A stretch of 64,000 nucleotides of DNA, taken from a virus. Below, piece after piece: positions 34,688 through 43,241 of this stretch. The notes under the pieces are model-generated. The model was not told where the DNA came from. It ran no database searches and saw nothing but the letters and a program-made list of their open reading frames with translations. The DNA lies in IMG/VR virus record IMGVR_UViG_3300022700_000069, positions 1 through 64,000 of that record; one strand, 5' to 3'. Both the position numbers and the translations under genes were made by a program. How positions within the stretch are numbered: the stretch's first letter is position 1; the number at the start of each line of letters is the position of its first letter.

Positions 34688-35167
34688 ATGAAAAATTTAG
34701 TATTATTATTTGGACTTTTATTAATGTTAATTATTTCTTCATGTGATGAAAGTATTGTTCCATCCCCTGAAGAAGACAACAACAATGAAGAAACAGAAAA
34801 CAAAATTAAACCAGAGGATTTAGTTGGTAATTGGGATTTTATTTCTCTTCTGTTTAATGGAATTACTACTTATAGTTGTGGTAATTATTTGACTGATGAT
34901 TATAATCTTGTTACACTTGATCTTCATAATGTAACCGAATCAGAAATGACACTTCATGACAAATGTGAAAATGGGGATAATACTTTTGAATATACTATTG
35001 AAGAAGATTTAATTATAAATTATGATTCATTTGGTGATGAATATGTTGAATTTCAAATTATGAATTATGACTCATTTGAGGGAGATACTTTAAAATTAAA
35101 ACTTATAGAACCTTCAGATTATGATATACTCCCTATAGGTGGTATATATACAGTGGCAAAACAGTAA
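34688..35167 (+). CDS. Lipoprotein, lipocalin-like
   Basis: A 159-aa lipoprotein: MKN start, hydrophobic core LVLLFGLLLMLI, lipobox ISSC with Cys19, then DESIVPSPEEDNNNEE. The acidic stretch just after the Cys resembles the Bacteroidota signal that sends lipoproteins to the outer surface. The mature domain (EDLVGNWDFISLLFNGITT, then LVTLDLHN, KCENGDNTFEY, and DTLKLKLIEP) resembles small lipocalin-like domains common in Bacteroidota lipoproteins. It stands alone between - strand structural genes with its own terminator and no late motif, so it is probably a host-derived accessory gene (possible roles: receptor blocking or exclusion of other phages; both inferences). Confidence 0.8.
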   Translation: MKNLVLLFGLLLMLIISSCDESIVPSPEEDNNNEETENKIKPEDLVGNWDFISLLFNGITTYSCGNYLTDDYNLVTLDLHNVTESEMTLHDKCENGDNTFEYTIEEDLIINYDSFGDEYVEFQIMNYDSFEGDTLKLKLIEPSDYDILPIGGIYTVAKQ

Positions 35168-35175
35168 TAAAACAT

Positions 35176-35204
35176 AAACCCATCGAATTCGATGGGTTTT
35201 TTTT
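35176..35204 (+). terminator. Rho-independent terminator after lipoprotein gene
   Basis: Perfect 12-base inverted repeat AAACCCATCGAA / TTCGATGGGTTT followed by further T. It overlaps the very end of the opposing fibre-like gene region. Confidence 0.9.
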
Positions 35205-37311
35205 ATTGTTCTATAAGACCCAATTCAAAAAGATATGAAATACAATCAGAATCATCAAATCCTTTATAAAAATAGTATTTTGTATCAACTTCTGAACTAT
35301 TGGGGTCACCATCTTCTTTCCCTCCATTATATGGGCATGGTTTATCTAATCCCCAATCTAGTGGGATTTTTTCAGGGTCTCCATTGCGATAATAATTATT
35401 TTGTATGCCTTCTAATGTATTACCCCAAATTTCATTATTTGTAAATCCCTTTTCATTTATATCAAACATTTCCCTAATATCATTCTCAGGGACTTCAATA
35501 ATATCTGTCCAGTGAAGATCATTACGAGCAAAATATATTGTATTTTTTTTATTATCTGCAATTATTTGTTCATTATCTCTTAAATAATAATAATTTTCTT
35601 GGGGTTTATCATTTTCTTGATTATGAAAAAAATCAGTTGTAAAAATATTATTTAATATGGTTGTCTGAATATGTGTTAATTGTGGAAAATGGATACTTAA
35701 ATTCATCCAATTTGCTCCAAATAGTTTTGTGCCACCATTTGTTTCACTATTTGATGGAAAATCATACTGTTCATTACCAGTAACTTCAAACCCATTATTA
35801 GTGTAATTATTAGTTGCAATTACACCAACATTATTATACGGTGATTGATTTAATGGATCATTAATTATATCTTCACTAAAAAATCCATTACCATTTTGAT
35901 CTACAATTGTACCACTATTATCATTATAGACAGTACCGTGAAATTTAGAAACACTATAAAATTTACCAGCTTCAAATATTTTATGTTGTTTTCTCCAAAT
36001 TCTATTTTGAGTACCACGATTAAGACTAAAATATTTACCATCATCCCCATATTGAGGAAATTTTAATCTAACTCTGTATGGTTTATTATAGCCAATATTA
36101 GTATAATAATTTCTTGGTGGTAAGGGTGCTTCATTATTTGTTATTTCTAATGTAATAAACCCTCTAAATGTTGTAAAAGCACCAGTAAATTCATTTCCAA
36201 ATTCATCTGTTGTTATTCTTCCTCTATTACATTTTATAATAAAAACAAAATCACCACCTCTTTTATATGAAATATATTCTGATGGATCAAGTAATTTCAT
36301 ATTTTTCTCTAAAAAATCTTCATCATTTGGGTCAGCATTTTCAATTTCCTCATCTGTAATTTCGGGTGGGTAATAATATATTCTTTCTTTAACGTTTCCT
36401 GCTCTTTTAGAATACATTCCTAATATTTCATCATTACCCGTATAAAAATCTTTAATTCCATTAATAGCACTATCTCTCCCCCATGTAGTTGCTTCACTAT
36501 CAGTAAAAACACTTCCAAAAACATAAAATACATTTTCAAGTGCTGCTCTAATTCTAAAATCAACTTTTGTTATACCAATATCAAAGTTTTCATTATCCCC
36601 CCAAAAAGGTATAACATCAACAGATATATCTTGTGTTTCAATATGAGGAAGATCATCCAAATCATCACTTTCTTTAATTCTTGAATTATTATTGATAAAT
36701 AAATTAGGTGAATAACCTAAATCATTAACCATTGCTTCTGGTGTCATTGAATTTTTACCAATATCAGTAATATCAACACTCATATGTACTGTTTGTGTAC
36801 CAACCGGAACACCAAATATCATATAATCACCAGCACTATTAGTAACAGTAGTATATTTATAATATTTTTCAAAAACTTCAAGATATGTTGGATTTGTTAT
36901 AATTTCTTCTTTTGTTGGAAATGAACCAAATGGTTGTTTGGGTTTGATATCGTTGGCTATTGGGTTAAATTCACCAACTCTTGGAAGTAAATTATATCTT
37001 TTACCTTCATTATTTTTATCACTTGGTTTTTTAAATGGGTAAATACTAATAATATCATCATTATTTTCATCTTCTTCATTTAATGGTATAAAAATGGAAA
37101 TTTTAGCATTGGGAACACTAATACCATTATTTGCATTGACTCTACCAACTAAAACACCATAATTTGCATTAAAATCTTGATATGCATCCTTTGTATTAAT
37201 ATTTAATGACATTATTTCAAGAGTATCTACATCTTGTTCTAATTTAACATATAAATATTTATCATCTTTTAATGTTTCTGGACTTATTCTAATTTTTTGT
37301 GATTTATTCAT
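35203..37311 (-). CDS. Large virion protein with transthyretin/carboxypeptidase-regulatory-like domain
   Basis: A 702-aa protein. Residues about 48-190 look like a prealbumin-type beta sandwich: YGVLVGRVNANNGISVPNAK, ISIFIPL and, after an insertion, TTVTNSAGDYMIFGVPVGTQ, the usual G-V...P-A-I and T-D-G-Y-F-P-G signature. The rest is beta-rich without a recognised domain. It has a late motif and stands directly opposite the sheath gene, so a baseplate or fibre component is likely. Such Ig-like domains are common in phage surface proteins that bind carbohydrate. Confidence 0.6.
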   Translation of the reverse strand: MNKSQKIRISPETLKDDKYLYVKLEQDVDTLEIMSLNINTKDAYQDFNANYGVLVGRVNANNGISVPNAKISIFIPLNEEDENNDDIISIYPFKKPSDKNNEGKRYNLLPRVGEFNPIANDIKPKQPFGSFPTKEEIITNPTYLEVFEKYYKYTTVTNSAGDYMIFGVPVGTQTVHMSVDITDIGKNSMTPEAMVNDLGYSPNLFINNNSRIKESDDLDDLPHIETQDISVDVIPFWGDNENFDIGITKVDFRIRAALENVFYVFGSVFTDSEATTWGRDSAINGIKDFYTGNDEILGMYSKRAGNVKERIYYYPPEITDEEIENADPNDEDFLEKNMKLLDPSEYISYKRGGDFVFIIKCNRGRITTDEFGNEFTGAFTTFRGFITLEITNNEAPLPPRNYYTNIGYNKPYRVRLKFPQYGDDGKYFSLNRGTQNRIWRKQHKIFEAGKFYSVSKFHGTVYNDNSGTIVDQNGNGFFSEDIINDPLNQSPYNNVGVIATNNYTNNGFEVTGNEQYDFPSNSETNGGTKLFGANWMNLSIHFPQLTHIQTTILNNIFTTDFFHNQENDKPQENYYYLRDNEQIIADNKKNTIYFARNDLHWTDIIEVPENDIREMFDINEKGFTNNEIWGNTLEGIQNNYYRNGDPEKIPLDWGLDKPCPYNGGKEDGDPNSSEVDTKYYFYKGFDDSDCISYLFELGLIEQ

Positions 37312-37329
37312 TTTAATGAATTTTTTTTT

Positions 37330-37337
37330 ATAAATAC
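37330..37337 (-). promoter_or_regulatory. Putative late promoter GTATTTAT (transthyretin-like gene)
   Basis: On the - strand, GTATTTATAAAAAAA, 18 nt before the ATG at 37311. Confidence 0.58.
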
Positions 37338-37501
37338 TAAAATAAAGAAAATCATAAATTTATCAAAAAAATATAAAAAATGAAATTTTTTTAGAAAAAA
37401 AATAAAAATTTTAAATAAAAAAATTTAAAAAATATGAAATTCCAAAAAATTATACTAATGTTATAATAATTACGATAAAACACCTTTTCGATTATTTTTT
37501 A

Positions 37502-37509
37502 GTATTTAT
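37502..37509 (+). promoter_or_regulatory. Putative late promoter GTATTTAT (sheath gene)
   Basis: GTATTTATTAAAA, 48 nt before the sheath ATG, the longest leader in the set. Confidence 0.5.
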
Positions 37510-37557
37510 TAAAAAATGTAATAAAAAAATAAATTAAATAAATAAACATTAATTAAC

Positions 37558-40332
37558 ATGGCAGAATTTGTATTTACTTCACCCGGAGTGAAATTTAAAG
37601 AACGTGATTTAACATTCGTAACACGTAATGTGGGTATAACAACATTAGGTCTTGTAGGTGAAACTATAAAAGGACCTGCATTTGAACCTGTTTTTATACA
37701 AGATGCAGGACAATTCAGAGATAGATTTGGCACTCAAAGAATAAAAAAGTTTCCAAATGGAAAACTTAAATATGAATTACCTTATGTAGCTAATGCATAT
37801 TTAGAAGAATCTAGTCAATTATGGGTAACTAGAGTATTAGGTCTTTCTGGATATGATGCTGGTAAAGCATGGGCAATAACATTGAGTGCTGGTGTCGATC
37901 CATCTACAACTGGTGAAACTACTTCAACAACAGGCACAACTGGATTTACTAATAATGTATTTTTAGGTAATACTATATATGAAACTGGTGATACTGGTTC
38001 AACATTTACTGGATTCACAAAAATAAATGATACTGAATTTGAAGGTGATTTAATTGAATTTACAGCAACCACATACAGTGCTAGTACTGGTAGTGGTACT
38101 GTCTTAACTAGAACAACTACATTAACAGGTACTTCATATTCTGATTATGAAGGAATGGTATTAGCTAAAATAAGAAGTAGAGGATATGTACAAGATATTG
38201 TAAATGAATCATCAGATACAATATTTGACACTGATCTTTTAACAATATCTGGTAATACTACTAATTCAGGTGTGGGTAATTTATTTGGTAAATTTACATT
38301 AAATGCATCTAAACCAACCGATCCTGATGATATTTCTGAAAATTATTTAGTAACATTAGACCCAAATGCTAGTTCATTTATATCGAATGTTGTTGGTGAT
38401 GAACCAAAAGATAAAAATACTAAAATCTGGATAGAAGCAATTTTTCCTGATTTAATTAAAAAATTAGATGCTGATGGAATTGGTTATGGTATTAATACTG
38501 AATTAATTGAAGCAACATCTAATATATATACTGATTATAAAACTGGTTTTAAAACACCTGAAACACCTTGGGTTGTATCACAACTTATGGGTAGTGAAAT
38601 TAACAGATTATTTAAATTTATATCAATATCTGATGGTGACTCAGCTAATGAAGAAATTAAAATAAGTATAACTAATATTAGACCAGATACATTAGAATTT
38701 GATGTAATTATTCGAGATTTTTATGATACTGATTCAGAACAAACAATACTTGAATCATTTTCAAGATGTTCATTAATTGAGGGTAGAACTAATTTTATTG
38801 GACAAAGAATTGGTACATCAGATGGTGAATATGATTTACAAAGTAATTATATAATGATTGAATTAGCTGATGAAATACCACAAACAGCATTTCCTGCTGG
38901 TTTTGAAGGATATCATTTAAATAAATGGTCATCTAATATCACAGGTGATGAAAGTAATGAAGGTGTTACTCCTAAATTATTTTATAAAACACAATATAAT
39001 CAAAATGAAAGATTAAATAGAGTATATTTAGGTATTTCAGAAAATGGTTATGACGGTGATGGTCTTGTTGGAAATGGTATAAATCAAAATATTTTTAATT
39101 TTAATGGTTGGGAAAATGGCGGTGATAATGTTATTAGTGCTTATACTAAAACTAAAGGTTTCCATATGGATTCTGGTGCAACTGGTAATTATAAAGATGG
39201 TAATACTATTATTGGTGAATTTGAAACTGGTGCTGGTCCATTTGGTAATATAAATGATGTTATTGATCCAACTGATACATATAATGACATACAATCAAGA
39301 AAATTTACATTAGCACCTTCAGGTGGTTTTGATGGATGGGATGTTAATAGAAATACAAGATCAAATATTGATGGATTTCAACAAACAGGTATTTTTGATG
39401 GTGTTGATCCTAATATCACACCTAAAAATGATCTTCAAGCATGGGAAACTGCTGTTAATACTTTTGCAAATCCTGAAGAAGTAACTATTAACTTATTTGC
39501 AACACCGGGACTAAATTGGAGTGATAATAATATATTAGTTCAAAATACATTAAATATGATTGAAAATGAAAGAACTGATACATTATATATTATTGATACT
39601 CCTGATGTTGATATTCCAAGAACAATTGGTGAAACTAAAAAAGATGTTCTTGCAGCAGAAGATATTACTGATCTTATTAATGTTGCTGCACTTGATTCAA
39701 GTTATGGTGCAACATATTTTCCATATATTCAAATTAGGGATACTGAAAATAATGTTAATGTATATCTTCCACCAACAGGTGAAGTTGTAAAAGCAATGGC
39801 ATATACTGATAACGTTAAATTTCCTTGGTTTGCACCTGCTGGTTTACAACGTGGTGTTACTGATGCAAGAAAATCAAAATATAAATTATCTCTTGATGCC
39901 CGTGATATCTTATATGAAGGTAGAATTAATCCAATGGCTGATTTTGCTGATTCTGGTACTGCAATATTTGGTCAAAAGACACTTCAAGTAAGAGAAAGTG
40001 CACTTGATAGAATTAATGTTCGTAGATTATTACTTCAAATTAAAGTATTAATTTCTAATATTGCAACAAGACTTGTTTTTGAACAAAATGATCAGGCAAC
40101 TATTGATCAGTTTTTATCAAAAGCAACACCAGTTCTTGATACAATTAAAAGAGAACGTGGTTTACAAGAATTTAGAATTAAAATGGATGATAGTAATAAT
40201 ACACCTGAAACAAGGGATAGAAATGAACTTTATGGTGAAATATTCCTTAAACCTACTCGTGCTGTAGAGTTTATCGGCATTACCTTTACCATTACACCGT
40301 CAGGTGCATCTTTTGATGAGGCTGGTGCGTAA
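37558..40332 (+). CDS. gp18: Contractile tail sheath protein, T4 gp18-like
   Basis: A 924-aa sheath subunit (T4 gp18 is 659 aa). The N-terminus SPGVKFKERDLTFVTRNVGI, then TTLGLVGETIKGPAFEPVFI is the classic sheath start. The C-terminal domain carries WFAPAGLQRGVTDARKSKY, then LSLDARDILYEGRINPMADF and NVRRLLLQIKVLISNIATRL, the conserved interlocking core, ending with FIGITFTITPSGASFDEAGA. The extra 250 residues lie in the middle (Thr/Gly/Ser-rich surface domains at about 115-640). Tube and sheath genes are normally adjacent; here an endonuclease and a small charged gene separate them. Confidence 0.95.
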   Translation: MAEFVFTSPGVKFKERDLTFVTRNVGITTLGLVGETIKGPAFEPVFIQDAGQFRDRFGTQRIKKFPNGKLKYELPYVANAYLEESSQLWVTRVLGLSGYDAGKAWAITLSAGVDPSTTGETTSTTGTTGFTNNVFLGNTIYETGDTGSTFTGFTKINDTEFEGDLIEFTATTYSASTGSGTVLTRTTTLTGTSYSDYEGMVLAKIRSRGYVQDIVNESSDTIFDTDLLTISGNTTNSGVGNLFGKFTLNASKPTDPDDISENYLVTLDPNASSFISNVVGDEPKDKNTKIWIEAIFPDLIKKLDADGIGYGINTELIEATSNIYTDYKTGFKTPETPWVVSQLMGSEINRLFKFISISDGDSANEEIKISITNIRPDTLEFDVIIRDFYDTDSEQTILESFSRCSLIEGRTNFIGQRIGTSDGEYDLQSNYIMIELADEIPQTAFPAGFEGYHLNKWSSNITGDESNEGVTPKLFYKTQYNQNERLNRVYLGISENGYDGDGLVGNGINQNIFNFNGWENGGDNVISAYTKTKGFHMDSGATGNYKDGNTIIGEFETGAGPFGNINDVIDPTDTYNDIQSRKFTLAPSGGFDGWDVNRNTRSNIDGFQQTGIFDGVDPNITPKNDLQAWETAVNTFANPEEVTINLFATPGLNWSDNNILVQNTLNMIENERTDTLYIIDTPDVDIPRTIGETKKDVLAAEDITDLINVAALDSSYGATYFPYIQIRDTENNVNVYLPPTGEVVKAMAYTDNVKFPWFAPAGLQRGVTDARKSKYKLSLDARDILYEGRINPMADFADSGTAIFGQKTLQVRESALDRINVRRLLLQIKVLISNIATRLVFEQNDQATIDQFLSKATPVLDTIKRERGLQEFRIKMDDSNNTPETRDRNELYGEIFLKPTRAVEFIGITFTITPSGASFDEAGA

Positions 40333-40340
40333 AAATAAAT

Positions 40341-40372
40341 AAAAAAAGGGGTCGATATCGACCCCTTTTTTT
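40341..40372. terminator. Bidirectional terminator, perfect palindrome
   Basis: A7-GGGGTCGATATCGACCCC-T7, a perfect 32-base palindrome between the convergent sheath and endonuclease genes. It has a T tract on both strands and can stop transcription in both directions. Confidence 0.93.
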
Positions 40373-40373
40373 A

Positions 40374-42011
40374 TTATGGTATTAATTCATATTTCTTCAA
40401 TCCACAATCATATATTCTAGGCAGATTATTATCTAACATTTCTTTATGTTCTGTTTTATTTGTAATACCCAATTTATTTTTTCTAAAATTAAATTTATGA
40501 TATTTTGTTATATTTCTATAATCGCAATACCAATAACTTGGTTTAATATCACCCTTAAACTCAAACCCAATTTTTTGATATAAATTACCATTACTATATC
40601 TTCTATCTGCAAATGTTATGATTTTTAATGGTTTATATTTTTTAATAAAAAAATTCAAAAGTTTACTAGCACCACCAATAACATTAGTATTTTTTTTATT
40701 TGAAAATCTATTTAATGTATAATTATTTTTATATTTTTTAAACCCCATAACTGAAACCAATGTATTATTATAATATAGTCCAATTTTTACACTACTATTA
40801 GTTTCACCAAGAATGTGATTTTCATTTAAAAACGACTTATATTCATTAACATTAATTTTATAAATTTTACACTTTCTACCATATATTTTATTTGGCGTTA
40901 AATTTAATTTATTCAATAATATCGATTTTACAATCTCATTTTTGTATACCCATTCATCTTCAAATATTTGAATTAATTGAATACCCTGTTTATTACAAAA
41001 ATTCAATTTATTTAAATGATATTTATTATCCTTAAAATATTCAGAATGCCAATATAAACCATTAAATTCAATAGCAATTTTATAATCTGGTAAATAAAAA
41101 TCTAATTCATAGGGTTTTATTATTTTTTTATCGTTTCTCTGATATTTAATATTTTGTTCATCTAAAAATTTTGATATCTCTAATTCATAATTAGAAATAT
41201 TTGGTGAATATGGTAAATATTTAACTGATAATTCTCTATTTTCGTTTAATCTTATAATTAATAATGATCTTGGAATATCAAATATATGACCATCCGGATG
41301 TTTTATTGTTAATACATTATCATGGTTAATACTAATTAATTCATATTTCTTTTTTTCTAATCTATTTTTTAATTTATCATTTAATGTATCATAGAATTTA
41401 ATTCTATTATTATAATTCTCGTCTTTATAAATTTCTTTTTTTGTTTGTTTTATTTTATTATAGTTATTATAATTTTCATTATTATATTTTTCTTTTTTTG
41501 TCTTTTTAACTTTATTATTAATAATTTCCCAATTATTCCAATATTTATTATTTCTATTTTCCTGTATTTTTTTTTGAAAATTTGTTAATTTAAATAGGCT
41601 ATCAACACCATATTTATTCTTTAATACTTTTTTACTTTTATTAATTCGTTTTTCTTTATTTTCTGGTCTACTATTCCATTTTTTTCTACATTTTTCAGAA
41701 CAAAAATTACGTTTATATTTTTTACGTTCTTCAAATTCATTACCACATTCTAAACAATATCTTTTTTCTATTGCTTTTTTATGTTTAGCATTTGCAGAAC
41801 ACTTATATGAACAATATTTTTTATTTTCTTTAATTTTTGAAGTAAATTCATTACCACAATTTTCACATGGTTTAGTAATATAATATTTCAAGTCTTGTTT
41901 TTTTCTTAATTCCCGTTTACAATCAGATGAACAAGTCTTTTTTTCTTTACCCTTTCTTACTTCAAATTCATTACCACAATTTTTACATATTAATTTTATA
42001 AATGTTGCCAT
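40374..42011 (-). CDS. Vsr-type homing endonuclease with zinc fingers and GNAT/Mom-like module
   Basis: A 545-aa protein. Three Cys4 zinc-finger-like units lie at about residues 8-110 (CKNCGNEFEV...CSSDC; CENCGNEF...YCSYKC; CLECGNEF...FCSEKC). Next come basic KYGVDSLF/KYNNENYNN-type repeats, then the nuclease core at about 300-350 (YELDFYLPDYKIAIEFNGLY, then WHSE, HLNKLNFCNKQG and IQLIQIFEDEW). The C-terminal shared module has FLNENHILGETNSSVKIGLY, LVSVMGFKK, NVIGGASKLL and TFADRRYSNGNLYQKIGFEF. It is inserted antisense between the sheath and tube genes, sharing the sheath terminator. Both a host-type and a late motif lie upstream. Confidence 0.87.
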   Translation of the reverse strand: MATFIKLICKNCGNEFEVRKGKEKKTCSSDCKRELRKKQDLKYYITKPCENCGNEFTSKIKENKKYCSYKCSANAKHKKAIEKRYCLECGNEFEERKKYKRNFCSEKCRKKWNSRPENKEKRINKSKKVLKNKYGVDSLFKLTNFQKKIQENRNNKYWNNWEIINNKVKKTKKEKYNNENYNNYNKIKQTKKEIYKDENYNNRIKFYDTLNDKLKNRLEKKKYELISINHDNVLTIKHPDGHIFDIPRSLLIIRLNENRELSVKYLPYSPNISNYELEISKFLDEQNIKYQRNDKKIIKPYELDFYLPDYKIAIEFNGLYWHSEYFKDNKYHLNKLNFCNKQGIQLIQIFEDEWVYKNEIVKSILLNKLNLTPNKIYGRKCKIYKINVNEYKSFLNENHILGETNSSVKIGLYYNNTLVSVMGFKKYKNNYTLNRFSNKKNTNVIGGASKLLNFFIKKYKPLKIITFADRRYSNGNLYQKIGFEFKGDIKPSYWYCDYRNITKYHKFNFRKNKLGITNKTEHKEMLDNNLPRIYDCGLKKYELIP

Positions 42012-42042
42012 AATACTGAAATTTAATTGAAACCAACTAATA

Positions 42043-42050
42043 ATAAATAC
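42043..42050 (-). promoter_or_regulatory. Late motif GTATTTAT upstream of endonuclease
   Basis: On the - strand, GTATTTATTATTAG, 31 nt before the ATG at 42011. Its first base is the last G of the host-type TATATTTG element, so the two motifs are fused. Confidence 0.4.
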
Positions 42051-42079
42051 AAATATAATAGAAAAAATAAAAAAATCAA
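42050..42079 (-). promoter_or_regulatory. Putative host-type promoter TTG-N19-TATATTTG (endonuclease)
   Basis: On the - strand, TTG (42079-42077), 19-nt spacer, TATATTTG (42057-42050). Confidence 0.45.
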
Positions 42080-42087
42080 GTATTTAT
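42080..42087 (+). promoter_or_regulatory. Putative late promoter GTATTTAT
   Basis: GTATTTATAAAAA, 34 nt before the ATG at 42122. It is immediately adjacent to the -33 element of the opposing host-type promoter. Confidence 0.5.
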
Positions 42088-42121
42088 AAAAAAATAATAA
42101 AATTAATTAAAATTCAATATT

Positions 42122-42427
42122 ATGGCGAAAAAAAAGAAAAAAGATATTCTTGATCAAAATTATAACACTAACGAAGATAGTTTTAGAAATGAAGAAATTA
42201 TTGAAAACCCAATTAATGAAGAAAATTTTTCAATAACTTCTAATAATATCAATGAAGAAAAAAAGATTGAAAATGAAGAAAAACCAAAAGAGAAAATAGT
42301 AGAAAAAGAAAAAAATTTAAAAGAGAAGACAGTTAAAAAAAAGGAAAAACCAAAAGAAAAAACAATTAATGATTTAAGCAAAGATGAATTAAGAAAATAT
42401 CAACGTACTGGTAGATTACCAAAATAA
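42122..42427 (+). CDS. Small Lys/Glu-rich protein between sheath and tube
   Basis: A 101-aa protein of very biased composition, with KPKEK/EKTVKKKEKPKEK-like tracts in the middle and a conserved-looking end DLSKDELRKYQRTGRLPK. It is likely disordered with a short terminal helix. Function unknown. It has a late motif of its own, and its place between sheath and tube suggests a tail-assembly accessory (inference). Confidence 0.55.
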   Translation: MAKKKKKDILDQNYNTNEDSFRNEEIIENPINEENFSITSNNINEEKKIENEEKPKEKIVEKEKNLKEKTVKKKEKPKEKTINDLSKDELRKYQRTGRLPK

Positions 42428-42452
42428 TATTTAATATATTTTAATATAACAA

Positions 42453-42460
42453 GTATTTAT
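42453..42460 (+). promoter_or_regulatory. Putative late promoter GTATTTAT (tube gene)
   Basis: GTATTTATAATAAAATAAATG, 35 nt before the tube ATG. Confidence 0.55.
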
Positions 42461-42495
42461 AATAAAATAAATGAATATAATAAATAATATATAAT

Positions 42496-42984
42496 ATGGC
42501 AGAACTAATTAGAGGAATACCTTTTGAATATGAACCGAAACGAACTAATAGATTCTTTGCAGAATTTTCAGATGAATTAGGTATTGAAGTTTGGAAGGTA
42601 CAAAAATTTAAAAGACCAACAATGAAAATAAATTCAATTGAAATTCCATTTGTCAACCAACAAAATTATGTTGCTGGTAGATATACTTGGGATACAATGG
42701 ATATTACATTTCTTGATCCAATAGGTCCTTCAACATCTCAACAATTAATGGAATGGGTTCGATTACATGCAGAATCTCTTACTGGTAGAATGGGATATGC
42801 TGCTGGATATAAGAAAAATATTCTACTTAAAGCATTAGACCCAACCGGAATTGAAGTTGAAAAATGGTTTATTGAACAAGCAATGATTACAAATATTGAC
42901 TTTGGTGATAATGATTATACTACTGATGATTTAACGAATATTACATTAACAATACAACCTTGGAGATGTATACTCAATCTCTAA
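42496..42984 (+). CDS. gp19: Tail tube protein, T4 gp19-like
   Basis: A 162-aa tube subunit, essentially the same length as T4 gp19 (163 aa). Family features are RTNRFFAEFSDELGIEVWKV, then PTMKINSIEIPFVN, YTWDTMDITFLDPIG, QQLMEWVRLHAESLTGRMGY and the final TDDLTNITLTIQPWRCILNL. Forms the hexameric-ring inner tube of the contractile tail. Confidence 0.95.
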   Translation: MAELIRGIPFEYEPKRTNRFFAEFSDELGIEVWKVQKFKRPTMKINSIEIPFVNQQNYVAGRYTWDTMDITFLDPIGPSTSQQLMEWVRLHAESLTGRMGYAAGYKKNILLKALDPTGIEVEKWFIEQAMITNIDFGDNDYTTDDLTNITLTIQPWRCILNL

Positions 42985-43008
42985 TAATTGTAATTTTAAA
43001 TTAAAATA

Positions 43009-43046
43009 TAATAAGCCATTCATTTATTTGAATGGCTTATTTATTT
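43009..43046. terminator. Hairpin terminator between tube and opposing gene
   Basis: 12-base stem ATAAGCCATTCA / TGAATGGCTTAT (43011-43022, 43029-43040) with loop TTTATT, in the gap between convergent genes. The tract after it is T-rich but interrupted. Confidence 0.75.
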
Positions 43047-43241
43047 AAATTTACAACCATCTTGAGTTATAATAAAATCAATATTAATTTTTTTGATTGT
43101 TTTTTGGGGTATAATAGTTTTATCAATTATTAATTTACGATCATTAATATTAATTTCAAAATCATCAATAATTTTTAGTTTTTTTAAATTTAATAATCTA
43201 TTATTTAAATTAATGTAAAAATTTGCATCATCATTTGTCAT
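43041..43241 (-). CDS. Small hypothetical protein
   Basis: A 66-aa basic protein of unknown function at the end of the - strand baseplate block. Its ATG overlaps the stop of the RecB-like nuclease by one base or more, implying coupled translation. Confidence 0.5.
   Translation of the reverse strand: MTNDDANFYINLNNRLLNLKKLKIIDDFEININDRKLIIDKTIIPQKTIKKINIDFIITQDGCKFK

Larger units (their letters stand above)
37312..37557 (+). other. Intergenic region between fibre-like and sheath genes
   Basis: A 246-base extremely A+T-rich gap between divergent late genes. It holds the two late motifs (37330-37337 minus, 37502-37509 plus). I see no credible coding frame, tRNA or strong hairpin in it. Confidence 0.6.

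Noticed and set aside
39037-39294. 85-aa - strand frame inside the sheath gene
   Set aside because: It is antisense to the sheath coding region with low-complexity Ile/Thr/Ser content and no motif.
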